Shown one piece after another: positions 10,759 to 22,125 of a stretch of DNA of 64,000 nt. Each line of letters opens with the position of its first letter. Within the stretch, counting starts at the first letter, position 1. The position numbers and the translations under genes were made by a program. Below the pieces are notes generated by a model. The model saw only the letters and a program-made list of their open reading frames with translations. It made no database searches and was not told the DNA's origin. Source of the stretch: Salticus scenicus (Eukaryota; Arthropoda; Arachnida; Araneae; Salticidae). Location of the stretch: positions 107,867,667 to 107,931,666 of the forward strand of contig OZ005648.1 of assembly GCA_963930645.1 (NCBI GenBank), given 5' to 3'.

Positions 10759-11688
10759 TTTTGTTTCTTCTTGAGAAAACTTTTTTTCATAATCCCAATC
10801 TTTTCCTGTGCCTGCAGATGCTGGATAATCAGGAGTTTACTGCATGTTTGTTATTTTACATTGAGTATATACATTTGCTCCAACCCTTATGCTTATGTAA
10901 GATTTTTTTAAACTGTTGATCAGAAACTAAATACAAATATTAAAGATTTTTACAATATTTTTGTGTAATTAATTATATTCTAATAGACGTATAAATTTGA
11001 CAGTTCAACAAAATGGGGGGGGGGGAAAGTGATGTGATAGCAATATATAAAACAAAACAATTTGTCTATATTTTACAAAACATACCCCACAAAATTGGTA
11101 TATATTTACAAATTATGCTTTAGAAATTAGATTTTTCACAAACTGCTATTTTTTTTTAACCTGATTTTAAGTCTTAATGAATAATAGACACAATATTAAA
11201 ACATTTAAAAAAAAAAAAGGTGACTTACATAAGATATAAACACTTCTGAAGATTGCTGAGAGCAAAATATTTTATTCCTAGATTAAATGCTTATTATGAA
11301 AAAGCATCAAATCCTTACATAAGATTTTACATATACAAGAATCAAAATTGAAAACAAAATTATAAGATAGCAAATAAATACACTTAGTTTCAATTACAAT
11401 ACTAAAATAAAACTACTATTATGTAAAAGATGAGAAATAAACAATCTCAAAATTTTTACCAATGTATTCAATACTGTCTTTATAATTAGGGATTGTGAAT
11501 AATAACTGATGAAAATTTCTTTGAAATTTTAAAATTAGTTACACAAAGTAATAATTTACAAATTAATGTAAATATACAACAGCTCAAACTTTTTCGTTCA
11601 TAAAAACTATTTATATATGAAATCAACAAAGGTGAATATCTCATTCAAAGTAATTTGGAGCAGGTAGTTAACTAACACAGTTCAAAAT

Positions 11689-11949
11689 TTAACATCCAGG
11701 CCATGCATCTTCACGATTTTTTCGCATCACAAAAGTAATTTTGTTAGTCATATCTTCACTATAAATAGCTTTACATATTTCTATATTAACACGACGTCTA
11801 GTCTGCCAAGGTTTTTCGTAGTATCGTCGTCTTCTAAAATGTTCAAAAATTCCTTCAGAACTTAATATTCTATTCAGTACAGCAACAGCACCATCCACAT
11901 TCCCATTTGTGACCAGTACAGTTCTCGCAATAAATTTTGCATGCCTCAT
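11689..11949 (-). CDS. mRpS21: Mitochondrial ribosomal protein bS21m (MRPS21)
   Basis: The 86-residue product is a small-subunit protein of the mitochondrial ribosome and acts in the matrix. It is recognised from the family pattern along its whole length: KFIARTVLV near the N-terminus, GNVDGAVAVLNRIL, the basic RRRYYEKP segment (about 39-46) and the C-terminal MRKNREDAWPGC. Animal bS21m is about 87 residues, so the gene is complete in one exon. I chose the ATG at 11949 because it matches the usual N-terminus; an in-frame ATG six codons upstream (11967) would add MDIFFK. No acceptor AG lies directly before the start. A CRE-like TGACGTCA lies about 195 bp upstream at 12143-12150. The gene sits in copy 2 of the tandem duplication; its twin is broken by a stop. 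Confidence 0.93.
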   Translation of the reverse strand: MRHAKFIARTVLVTNGNVDGAVAVLNRILSSEGIFEHFRRRRYYEKPWQTRRRVNIEICKAIYSEDMTNKITFVMRKNREDAWPGC

Positions 11950-12122
11950 TTTAAAAAAAATATCCACTTGCTCAAATAATGAAAAGAATATTCCCTGGAC
12001 AATAAAGATCGTTGCTCAGAAAAAAAGTAAACTAGCTCGATTTCATAATCCGTGATAATCTATAATAATAATATATAATAAAATAAAAACATAAAAGTCT
12101 CACTTTTCACGGTCGGCGTTAG

Positions 12123-12150
12123 TTCACATCCATCGGCAGTCGTGACGTCA
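12123..12150 (-). promoter_or_regulatory. Promoter-like module with CRE-like TGACGTCA upstream of mRpS21
   Basis: A palindromic TGACGTCA (12143-12150), the classic CREB/ATF site, lies in a locally GC-richer stretch upstream of mRpS21. The 27 bases at 12123-12149 recur exactly, in opposite orientation, at 15319-15345. Adjacent bases (GTTAGTTCACAT on the plus strand, 12119-12130) match the reverse complement of 25366-25377 in another promoter-like island. The copy-1 equivalent is at 9359-9386. Function is inferred from position and motif only. Confidence 0.5.
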
Positions 12151-12647
12151 GAAGGGGGTGTGTCTAAAGAGTTAAAAGGAATCCGGCAATTTTGCATGGA
12201 TTTTATTTTGTGTCGTTGTCAAAGCTTAGAAAGGTAGTTTTGCATGTTCTGTTTATGCCAGAATAATGAAATATATATGCAGAAATAATAATGAGATTTC
12301 GTTTGAGGAATTTATAATTGTTTTGCAAGAACAATATAACACGAAATTAAAAATTATCTAAATTTGTTTGCTTCAAAAGCGACAAGGTTTTCATTGAAGT
12401 AAAATATAGTACAATCGTAAAATTTTGATCCATTAGTGATTCTTTTCTAAACATTCAGAAAAAAAAAAAAAGAAAAAGAAAAAAATGTTTTTAATGCTTT
12501 ATTGACAATCTGCTTGTGATGTGTAATGGTTAATTTCATTTGTGACAGACATATCACACAGCTTTCTTGTTCAATTTTAAATATTAAATTTAAATTTAAT
12601 GAATTTTGGTGTTCCGTTATATCTATATGTTTTTCTTATAAATAATA

Positions 12648-12683
<36 letters not shown>

Positions 12684-12717
12684 CTAAAGAAAAAATAATT
12701 ACATTTACTAAGGTAAA

Positions 12718-14037
12718 AATAAATAATAATAATTGTGTGACAGACATTACATGTATAAAAAAATTGGAATTATTTTCTGTTTAATAAAAAAGAAATAATG
12801 ATCTATATTTTTTAAATATATGCAATGTGCTGTATTACTTGATAGGTTTTTTTATTAAAAAAAAAAAAAAGAGAGAGAGAGAAATGTTTGATATTTTTTA
12901 TTTTATTATTATTATTATTTTCATTTTTTAAATATCTTAATTCATTGGTGAAATCTTTGAGTTGTTGGGCAATGACAATCATACTACACAATCTGGTATA
13001 TTACTGTGCTAAAACCAACTCATTTTCTATTAACCTACTGCTATAGTCCTTGATAAAGATATAGTTGTAATTTTGTAAATTTCAAAATTATTTTTCAGTA
13101 TTTATTAACTTTTCTATATATTTTGCTTTGAAGTAATTGTTTATTGATTTATTCAAGTCTTTCTTCCTGGTATTTGATCATCATAATTATGAAATATTAT
13201 TATTATATTATAAAAACCTTTTCAAACAATATACAAGAAATATTTATATGTATAACAACAGATAATTTTTTGTGATAATGGAAAAATTCAAACAAATAAA
13301 TTAGAAATAGCATAAGAAATGAAGATTAATCCTATGAAATTAAAACAATAGACGAATTATTATGAAAAAATACTCATTTGACAACATCTTGCTCAAGGGA
13401 AAATTATTACAAAAGGGAAAATAATACTAATATCTTTCTGATAATACCAATTTATTAAAAAATCCAAAATATTGCTAATTAGTTTGCCCAGTATCAGTAA
13501 AAACAAAATATACCAATAATTTAATGAAGAGTCATTACAAAGGAATATTAATTTAGAAATTTCTTTTTTCCTGCTTTATTGTTACTTTATTTTAAGTGGG
13601 TGGTTGCCCCCCCCCCCCCCCCCAGTTTCTTCAAAATTAAATAAATTTAATTTTTGACTATTCAAACAAACTAGGAATTCAGTCTTATGCTAATGCTTCT
13701 TTTTTTTGCCTTAGCCCTCTGTTTCCATACACACAAAGTTTAATATTTACGCATCTTTAATATTTAAACGAATCATTTCATTATAGAAACTATGTCAATC
13801 AAAAGCTGAAATTTTTGAAATCTTACATTATAAGAATTGTAAAATGTACCATTTTCGAAACTAAAAGGTGACCATTATCAGCAGAACTAAGAAAATGTGT
13901 TGAGTAATAATTAAGGTCAAATACACTGCATAATATATTTTTGTACAGGGCTCCAGAAATTATAATTACTTTCTCGTACTTATACGGCAGACAATATTTT
14001 GTTTTGGAGTCCAATTTTTGATTTAGGTGTGTTTGTG
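12718..14037. other. AT-rich non-coding stretch
   Basis: No gene or recognised repeat family is seen. It holds a short (GA)n after poly-A near 12870 and a poly-C run at about 13607-13622. Confidence 0.55.
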
Positions 14038-14262
14038 TGCAAGGCCGACTGGCAACACATGAGTCCTAGTTCAAAGGTGGTGTGCCCTTCATGGAGGCCT
14101 TTCTAAGAGGTTCTAGCCCATGTTTATACAAGTTTCAGAGAAAACCATGGAAAATTTCAAATGGTTAAGTCAATATACGCAATCTGGGATCGAACCCAGC
14201 ACTTCCCGTCTACCAGCTTTGAGCTCAGAGCTACTTGGTAACTAGTTGGGCCATTTTTGACT
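14038..14262 (-). mobile_element. tRNA-derived SINE, family S1
   Basis: Read on the minus strand it has a tRNA-like head with a B-box (GGTTCGATCCC type), followed by a body with the landmark order TCCGAAAC-like, AAATACGGGCTAGGA, CCTTAGAAAGAC, GGAGGGC and AGGCCTAGGA. At least seven other copies occur in this window in both orientations. This copy is full length but diverged. Confidence 0.8.
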
Positions 14263-15139
14263 TAGAATTTTGCTACAATTGCACGTTTTGAGGTTTTCTG
14301 AATACATATATCAGACTTTCAGCTTAGAGTCTGTTATCATTATAAGTTAAAAACATGAAAATTATAGAAGTTCAAATTTGGTATTTGAAAGATTGTATGG
14401 GAATGCCACTTGAAATTTTTGACTTAAGATCTATAAGTTTCCAATAGTGGGGTGAGTAAAGTTCTGCGAATAATTTTAAATGTATATTTTAGTTTTATAA
14501 CAACCATGAATATTTCATGAATGTTTGTTAAACATTCAAATAAGGAATGAAGGTGATGATAGATCCTCCCCCCCCCCCCCCTTACACACGGAAATATATG
14601 CCACATTAAAGTGCTTCTATAACTAGAAAGTTAAGAGAAGGAAGTGTGTGTGTCACCCCATATTTTTTAATCAATAGCATACTAGTAATAATTAGAGTAC
14701 TATTACTTAACTCAATTATTATTATTTACTATTAATTTTAAACTACTTATAATACTTTTAGAAAACTTCCCAGGACTTAATTATTAAGATTACATATTTC
14801 AAAATTTTCTTTTCTTTGATTTAGGGAAGTGAAGAGAGGTGCCTATAAAGGGAAAATTTAAAATTAAGATAAGTTGAAAATTGCAAAAATTTAAAGCTAA
14901 AAATTATAACTCTTATATGTGTATATATATATATATAAATTAAATAAAAAAAAAAAAAAAAAAGAGAGAAAGAAATATATATTTCACTCTATATATTCTG
15001 CATATTTATGTAGAGTGAAAGTTCTTAGGAAATGCATTTATTATTATTATTATTTATTTATTTTTCAGTATTTAAATCAAAAAGTAACACAAAAATACTC
15101 AAAATATATGAAAAATGAACTTAAAACACAAAGTTACAA
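14263..15139. other. AT-rich non-coding stretch with poly-C
   Basis: Only low-complexity features are seen: a poly-C run near 14570-14581, a (TA)n run near 14923-14937 and a poly-A run near 14946. No gene is supported. Confidence 0.5.
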
Positions 15140-15345
15140 AATCACAAAAATTCCAACTTCAGGATCGAACCGATGAACTCAGAGATTATAGTTGGATGTG
15201 CTATCCACTGTGCCATCGGTATTCGCTGAAATGTACGATAGAAAATAATCATGAAGGTAAACTGCTAGCAGCAACCGATGACGCAATCTACTATTTTGAT
15301 CATGTGACAAGCAGTGACGACGTCACGACTGCCGATGGATGTGAA
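15140..15345 (-). mobile_element. Second tRNA-derived SINE-like repeat ending in the CRE-like module
   Basis: On the minus strand a tRNA-like head (GGCACAGTGGATAGCACATC as A-box region, ATCGGTTCGATCC as B-box) lies at about 15160-15225. The other end, 15319-15345, is the 27-base module also found upstream of mRpS21, including TGACGTC. Whether the module belongs to the repeat or to an adjacent promoter cannot be decided from one copy. Confidence 0.5.
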
Positions 15346-15560
15346 TAGAGCCTCTATAATGCAGGCCGACTTATCGTCCTCCATATTTGCCCCCATTTGG
15401 AACCGCGCTTTCCGACTGGCGCGCTTATTGCTTTATTGGCGAGTTTGAATGAAGGTTTCTTTTCTCAGAGTTCAGCGCGATATTTAACACGGCATATATA
15501 ATTGTTCTTTTCTTAATTCGAGGCTGCACTTAATCGGTAGTGATTTCTGCAGTAGTGAAT
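15346..15560. promoter_or_regulatory. GC-rich promoter-like island
   Basis: This stretch is clearly richer in G, C and CpG than its surroundings (CGCGCTTT, CTGGCGCGCTT, CAGCGCGAT) and contains a TATATAA-like sequence near 15495. Its first part (CTCTATAATGCAGGCC to TTGCCCCCATTT) is similar to the reverse complement of 25310-25360, another GC-rich island. No protein-coding exon is evident next to it. It could be a promoter or part of a dispersed repeat. Confidence 0.4.
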
Positions 15561-15828
15561 AACATTTCTTGTTCAATAATATGAGAAATGTTAAATTTTG
15601 CTTTGGTTCGTTTAATTGTTAGATATAAAAATAATTTCATTTTCATCAAGATTTTATAACTTAATTTAATTGCAAAATAATTTTTAAAGTTTTTAACAAC
15701 TTATTTTAAAATTATATATAGATGTTTATTGTTATTGTGCAAATACTGTGTAATTTAATATATATATATATATATATATTAACAACACTTTCATTAGTAT
15801 AGATGCAGAAATAAAGAACGAAAATAAA

Positions 15829-16179
15829 CTAGTATGTTGTGGCCACCACATGAATTTCTTCTATATTTTCCTATACTAATTCACTCAGTAAAAATAATTT
15901 ATTAAAATTTTTATTTAAAAAAATTATCTTTCATGATAATGCAGACGATTTCCATATTAGAGAAGTAGTATAACACTAAATATCCAAAAGAAAGTCAATT
16001 TTATTGTCAATAATACATTAAAAAAAAAATTTTTTTTTTTTTTTTTGTTAAAAATGAAGAAAATCGATAACTTTATTTTAAATTATCGCAGATCGATGGT
16101 TCAACCATTCGTTTTAAAGGTCGCAAGCTCTTTTGATTTGAACCAGTCGCAAGCTCTTTTGAACGATACCCATCATGGG

Positions 16180-16210
<31 letters not shown>

Positions 16211-16602
16211 ACAGATGTTGGCACAAAATTGACTTTCTCTCAACATTTAGTTTTATACATCTCCTCCGAGACGAAAGCGCTCAAAGCTGGTAGATGGAAG
16301 GTGCCGAGTTCGATCCCAGGTCACGCTCATTCACCTAGCCGTTCGGAGTTTTCCCTGGTTTCCTCCGAAACTCGAGTAAATACGGACTAGGACCCCTTAG
16401 AAAGACCCCCCATGGAGGGCATTTCCCCTACAGGCCTAGGACACATGCGGAGACAATCGGTCTTAAATCAACCAACCAACCTCCGAGACTCAAACCGTCT
16501 GCATTCCCCATGGAAAACAATTTTAGCAAATAATTTGCGCTGCGTGAATTTTTTCAGTAAAATATAGAAGAAAGTTTTGTGGTGGCCACGGCATGCTAGC
16601 TT
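15829..16602. mobile_element. Element with inverted CTAG...GTGGCCACCAC ends
   Basis: The left end (CTAGTATGTTGTGGCCACC and about 20 further bp) is the reverse complement of the right end (16560-16602, ...GGTGGCCACGGCATGCTAG), with arms of about 45 bp. A related left end starts another element at 51607. The interior is AT-rich and holds a SINE (16265-16480) and poly-A. No transposase is seen, so it is non-autonomous; the class is uncertain. Confidence 0.65.
16265..16480 (+). mobile_element. tRNA-derived SINE, family S1
   Basis: This copy is well preserved. The head has AGCTGGTAGATGGAAGGTGCC and the B-box GAGTTCGATCCCAGG, then the body with GTAAATACGGACTAGGACCC, AGAAAGACCCCCCATGGAGG and CAGGCCTAGGA, ending in AATCAACCAACCAACC. 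It lies inside the 15829-16602 element. Confidence 0.85.
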
Positions 16603-16828
16603 GTTTTATAATTTAAAATTTAATTATGGTTAATTTAGCCCTCTTCTTCGTATATGTATAATAGGTATGTGAGTATGTATGTATGTGTATAAAAAATTTA
16701 CAAATCAAAATCAGTCTCCTACAGATTTCAGTTTCATATACTATAACTAAATTTTACGAAGAATAATAGCTCCTTTCCAAAGTTTCTGTGGAGTTTTTTT
16801 TTACTTACTTTTTCTTTATATATATATA

Positions 16829-18150
16829 CTAGCATGCTTCGCTGGACCCTATTTTTAAATGAATCACTATAATTACTGAATTCTCAATTTTTATTTTTTT
16901 GCCCCACCACTCCCCCCCCTTCCCAATAATTTTAAAAATTCGAAAATATCCGCAATCGATTTGTAAGTATCGAAAACCTCTAATGTACCAATTTTGAATG
17001 ATCTAACTCTATTTTTTTTTGCCCCTCTGCCCCCCCTCCCGTCCCTCCTAATAACGTTACACTTTCGAAAATATCCCCATTTGACTTGCAGGCCTCTAAA
17101 ACCAATCTGTACTAATTTTGAACGGCCTAACTGGATTTCTATTTCTTTTTGCCCATAGCCCCCCCCTTACCGACCCACCCCTCTTACCGCCCCTCCTAAT
17201 AATTTTACAAATTCAAAAATATCCGCATTCGATTTTAAGTATCGAAAACCATTTGTGTACCAACTTTGAACGATCTAACTCTATTTTTATTTTTTTGCCC
17301 CCCCCCCATCCCCTCCTAATAACTTTACACTTTCGAAAATATCCCCATTCGACTTGCAGGCCTTTAAAACCTATCTGTACCAATTTTGAATGCCCTAACT
17401 GTATTTCTATTTTTTTTTCCCATAGCCCCCCCCCCCTTACCGCACCTCCTGATAATTTTACAAATTCGAAAATATCCGCAATCGATTTGTAAGTATCGAA
17501 AACCTCTATATACCAAATTTGAACGATATTTTTTTTGCCCCCCCCCCTCTCCCTCCTAATAACTTTACACTTTCGAAAATATCCCCATTCGACTTGCAGG
17601 CTATTGAAACCTATCTGTACCAATTTTGAAAGGCCTAACTGTATTTCTAATTGTTTTTGCCCCTGCTGCCCCACATGAGGGCTGAATTTTTAAAATTCCT
17701 GAAATTGGTTTTTAGATATTTGTATTAGATATATTTTATAGCAAAAATTTCCCGTATATCTGTTTTTTTTTTTTTTGTTTGAGATATATAGGATTATGCG
17801 GAATCGCGTTTTACGCATGTGAAATCCCGTTTCGCTTCCCGCCCCCTCTTGGGGACCGAATTTCGAAAATTCTAGAAATTGGTTTTTAGAAATTTATATT
17901 AGCTATATTTTAAAGCAAAAATTTTACGGATATCTGTTTTTTTGTTTGAGATATGAAGGATTTTTTGAATTCACGTTTTGCCCCCCCCCCCCTCCTTGGG
18001 GAGCGAATTTTTTCAATTTTTTTTTTCCTAAACCATCCCTGACCTATAAGGAAAAAAACAAAAAAAGAATGATCGAAATCGGTCAAGCCGTTTACGATTT
18101 TATAAAGGACATACAGACAAACATTCATTTTTATATATAGATATATATAT
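16829..18150. mobile_element. CTAGCATGC-ended element with central tandem array
   Basis: It starts at ACTAGCATGCTTCGCTGG (16829-16846). It ends in a segment near 18065-18150 reading ATCGGTCAAGCCGTTTACG, then ACATACAGACAAAC, then a (TA)n tract; that ending is widespread on arthropod interspersed repeats. Two similar starts occur at 35445 and 37127. The body holds the alternating array at 16900-17663, then two tandem copies of a second unit of about 170 bp (about 17675-17810 and 17850-18000, both with GAAATTGGTTTTTAGA). No coding frame is credible. Reverse-complemented, the start becomes a CTAG end next to a small hairpin, which recalls short non-autonomous Helitrons; this is a hypothesis. Confidence 0.55.
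16900..17663. repeat. Alternating A/B tandem array, six monomers
   Basis: CGAAAATATCC-type cores recur at 16941, 17066, 17214, 17334, 17467 and 17574, giving monomers of about 107-148 bp. They alternate: type A continues CGCAATCGATTTGTAAGTATCG, type B continues CCATTCGACTTGCAGGCC. The true repeat is therefore an A-B dimer of about 250-275 bp, present three times. Each monomer is preceded by a C-rich stretch. Confidence 0.8.
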
Positions 18151-18579
18151 ATATATAAAGATTTCTATAATAAAAGTCTGTTACCCTCCAATAAAGTAAA
18201 AAAAAAAAAAAAAACTTCGCATTTTGTATAAACTTATCATCAGGGCTGAAGTCTTTCTAGAAATTTTCTATGTTCCCCCACCTTTTTTTTATTTTTCACT
18301 ATAAAAATTTAAGGATGATCAATTTTTCTTTGCTTTCCTTTAAAAATTCAGTGAATCTTCTCTAAATGTCCATCTCTTTTGAAAGGCCACATTCCTTCAG
18401 GGCCAATTTTAACAGATCCAAAATTTCCTTCTATAACTTAATATATATCCATCAAATAAAAGCCCACTTACAACTGTATTCCTTTTTCAAGATCAAGTAA
18501 TTTTACTTTGCCTTTGACCAAAACTAATTAGTGTTCACCATTTATAAGTGAGAGGTTAAACACTATATCTTCAGCTATG

Positions 18580-18769
18580 CAGTGGCGGATTTATGGGGGA
18601 GGGGGGCTAAGGGGCTGAAGCCCCCCCCCCTCCAAAAAAAAAAGCACTAACATTCCCAACTGAATGTTACAATTGTAAATTTTTCATTGATCTGGATTAA
18701 TATCTTGAAAACTCTTAGCCACCCCCCCCCCCCCAAAAAAAAAAAAGTTAAGTTCTGAATGCGCCACTG
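18580..18769. mobile_element. hAT-type MITE (190 bp)
   Basis: Ends CAGTGGCGGAT and GCGCCACTG form a short terminal inverted repeat. They are flanked by a perfect 8-bp direct repeat, CAGCTATG, at 18572-18579 and 18770-18777, the target length of hAT transposons. Poly-G and poly-C runs lie just inside both ends and form a further inverted repeat. No coding capacity. Confidence 0.85.
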
Positions 18770-18969
18770 CAGCTATGTGATCAAAACGTAAATTCCTATA
18801 ATCCAAATGTAATTTATAGATTTTGTGGCCTGAATAGGATTTTCTGAACAACCTTAATTAAAAGGCTACTTCTTTTTAAGGGCTAATATTTTATGGCAGG
18901 TGGATCCCTTACTATGGTGTACGTGAAGGTGTTAAGGTCAACTGACTACACGAGGGTCCTCTCCCTGTA

Positions 18970-19054
18970 ATAACTTTAGGGTGGTTTTATTGTATAAATA
19001 TATATATATATTAAAGTTTGTACATTTGCTGAGTATTGTAAAGGAATTAAATAA

Positions 19055-19085
<31 letters not shown>

Positions 19086-19199
19086 ATCTGTCTTCTACAG
19101 ATTTCAGTTGATTTGCTAATTATATCTTTACAGAAAAATATAGAATAGTGTTCCTAATTAACAAATGACTTTTTTTAAGAATTAATTTGAACATTCACT

Positions 19200-19237
<38 letters not shown>

Positions 19238-19390
19238 AATTCTTGTCTATAATGTTTAAGTCTCTCAGTATCTTTATTTATGCAAGATTTTAATTTCGTA
19301 TTACATTTACTGTTATTTTAAATATTTTTTTAATGCCAATGTTCACTTAGTCACTCTCACACATTTACTGTAGATTGTAACATATGTATA
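18970..19390. other. Microsatellites and poly-T
   Basis: The stretch holds (TA)n runs near 18996 and 19055-19084, and a T run of about 34 at 19200-19233. No gene is seen. Confidence 0.55.
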
Positions 19391-19399
19391 ACTTTTGAT

Positions 19400-21300
19400 C
19401 CTCCTCCTCGGAGATTAGATTTCAACTAAAGATTATTATCATTAGCTAACTTTCAATTAATTTTTTAAAGAAAATCTTTGCCAAAAATAGCATTTAAAAA
19501 TTTTTAAAGTTATTTTGGTGCCCCTAAATAAAGGTGCCCTAGACGGCCTGTGCGATAATCAGGCCCTGAATATATATAAGTAAATTCTTCATGTTTTCTT
19601 TTTAAATGTTTGAACTACAGCTATATTCCATATCAATGGAAAGTTTTTTACAATTTCTCTTTATTTTAAACAAATAACATGCAGTCAGTGCCAGACTTAC
19701 TTTTACTATAACAACATTGTGCAATATGAAAAATGTTTTATAATTAATAATTAAAAACATATTTTTTATTTCTTGTCTTTAAATAACATCACTCATTCTT
19801 CGATTTACTCTTCTTTTCACTATAATTTTATTTTACTCTATTATGGATTTGCATTACTCAAATGTAAGTTCTCATAATTAAATTATTTTATAATTTTATC
19901 CAGTAACCTCAGAAAGTATTTCATCCTACTTTACTCCAGGTGAATGATGTTATAATCAAAGTTCTCACAAAGGGAAATTTGAATACCATTTTTTACCTCT
20001 ATTTATTTTTAGAATTAGCTAATCATTGATATATATTTTAAAAAAAAATTCTTGTATCCAAATTTGTATTTGTGAGAACCCTGGTTATATTAGGTTTCTA
20101 AAAGTAATATTCTATATGTGCTAATAAAATGAAAATAAATCCAGTAATATATACTTTTAATCATTAGTTAAAAAATAGTAATACTGACCCCCCCCCCCCC
20201 CTCACACACACACACTTAGTTGTGAGTCTATATGCACTCATTGTTTCAAAAGATGCAAATACCAGACAAATAAAAATACATATATTTTATTTATTTCATT
20301 TCACAAATTATTTACACTGTTGGAGAAATCTAGATGCTTATAATGTTTAATCAGATGCAACAAAGGCTTGCAAAATAATAATAATAATATATACAGTACC
20401 TGGCCAAATTATTAGACCAAAGAAAATATTTAAAGTTTTTTTAAATTCTTCTTATATTTGCTTTTATTTAAATATTTTTAAGCGTAATATTCATTCAATT
20501 CTCACATTTACTATAACCTGTAACATGGGAAAGTGTTTCATAATTTATGAATGATGCATGATTATTATTCACTATAATAATTTTTCTTTACTCTAATATA
20601 GATTTTGAGTACATATGAATATACACAAGTTAATTCTCCATTTTCACTTTCCAAAAGTTTCAATTACAACTATATTCCAAATCATAGGAAAGTGTTTTAT
20701 AATTTGTCAATGATGCATTATTTTAATTTTTCAATAACACCCAGTCAATCATTATCTGACTTACTTTTACTATAACTTATGTAATATTGAAAAGTGTTTC
20801 ATAATAATGGACTTACGCATATTATTTCTTTAATAAAACCACTCAATCATTCTCTGATTCACTATAATTCTATCCTGTAATATATAACAATATAATAATT
20901 TTAAAAGTTATCATGTTTGCATTTTATTCTATTATGGATTTGTGATCTAACGTACTACTTCTTTTATAATTCTATTCAGTAACCTGGTGAAATATTTCAT
21001 CCCATTTTATTTCACGTGAACGATGGTGTTGTAATAGGTGTCTAAATGTAATAGCATTTATAGACTAATAAAATGAAAATAAAACCCAGTAACATAAAAT
21101 TAATCCTTAGAATAAAATAAATAAATAAAACCATCATTTCTATTTATCAAATTATGAACCTATATTCTTGTACTCTTTCAAAAGATGCGAATAATACTAG
21201 ATAAATAAAATACAAATATTTTATTTATTTCGTTTCACAAAATGTTTACATTGCTGGAGATGCTTATATTGTTTTATCAAATACAACAAAGGCCTTGCAA
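19400..21300. repeat. Old tandem duplication, about 0.95-kb unit
   Basis: Blocks at about 19600-20345 and 20540-21290 are similar in the same order. Landmarks are CTTACTTTTACTATAAC (near 19695 and 20759) and ATATTTTATTTATTTC...CACAAA...TTTACA, followed by GGAGA (near 20280 and 21215). Divergence is substantial. No open reading frame is shared; the content is AT-rich non-coding. Confidence 0.65.
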
Positions 21301-21439
21301 AATAGGATGTAATATAATTACATATTCACAACACTTTTACAAATTGAATTCATATTAAACAAAGTAAAAAATGCATATCTGGAAAATACAAGATGCAGGA
21401 AGGTTCATCGCTCCGATATGTAATGCTCTGTCTATCAAC

Positions 21440-21601
21440 CTAAAAAGATGAAATTTGCTTTTCAGACAAAAATGAAGATAGCCCCCTGTCTTTTTCTTGT
21501 ATTGCATCTTTTTCTTTTAATATCTTTTAAATTTTTACGATAGCATTTTCTAATGCTGCAATTTTCTTTTTCAGAATTTTGTTATATTCTTCATAACATT
21601 C
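21440..21601 (-). pseudogene. Coiled-coil-like exon, interrupted
   Basis: A possible splice acceptor (TTTTTTATAG, exon from 21601) precedes a frame rich in Lys, Glu, Leu and Ile with a heptad-like pattern: ECYEEYNKILKKKIAALENAI, then a TAA stop at 21527-21529. After it the same frame continues (KILKEKDAIQEKDRGLSSFL) to a TAG at 21440-21442. The open flanks on both sides of the stop suggest a once-coding exon, or a chance frame in AT-rich DNA. It may belong to one transcript with the exon-like segments at 22733-22822 and 24834-24947. I do not recognise the family. Confidence 0.35.
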
Positions 21602-22088
21602 CTATAAAAAAAAAATAATAATTAACCAATAATTTCAGTCTATGATAACTAATTTTTCAAATATTTAAGTACATAAAATGATACAGTAAGAATAATTTTG
21701 ATGATCTTTCGAAGAAGAAATAAATTAACACAATTATGCATCTCTTACCCTGTATAATCTAATGTCACTGAAAATAACAAAAATATCCTAAATAATCTGT
21801 TATGATGTTTACATTACTTCCTTTTATCCTACAATGCGATAAACATATTATATGGTAAGGTATAAGCTCAAAGGCACTGTATTTGAACATTTCTAGTCTA
21901 TTTCAATAGTAGTTCTAAAATAACTTTTATTTAACAAAAATTTCTGTGTGAGGAACCTTCTCCATCCTCCTCTCTCTTTTGTTAACCCCCCCCCCCTTTT
22001 GTCTGCAGCCTTACCTTCAATAAATAGCACATTTGCTAAAAATATTTAAGAAAATCACAGTGCGAACTAGGAGACAATCAAGTTAAAA

Positions 22089-22125
<37 letters not shown>

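Larger units (their letters stand above)
9945..12717. repeat. Tandem segmental duplication, copy 2
   Basis: Second head-to-tail copy of 7176-9944. It starts abruptly within LTR sequence (GTACGCAGTTGTG), so the 109-bp LTR fragment at 9945-10053 has no element behind it. It ends at AAGGTAAA near 12717, after which copy 2 continues into unique DNA while copy 1 jumped back to the LTR. It carries the intact mRpS21 gene. Because the LTR fragment is included, the duplication happened after the retrotransposon inserted. Confidence 0.93.

Noticed and set aside
15115..15348. 77-residue plus-strand frame
   Set aside because: It covers a SINE-like repeat read from the antisense side of its tRNA head; no protein family.
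17213..17674. 153-residue minus-strand frame with repeats
   Set aside because: It lies wholly in the alternating tandem array; the repeated peptide simply mirrors the DNA monomers.
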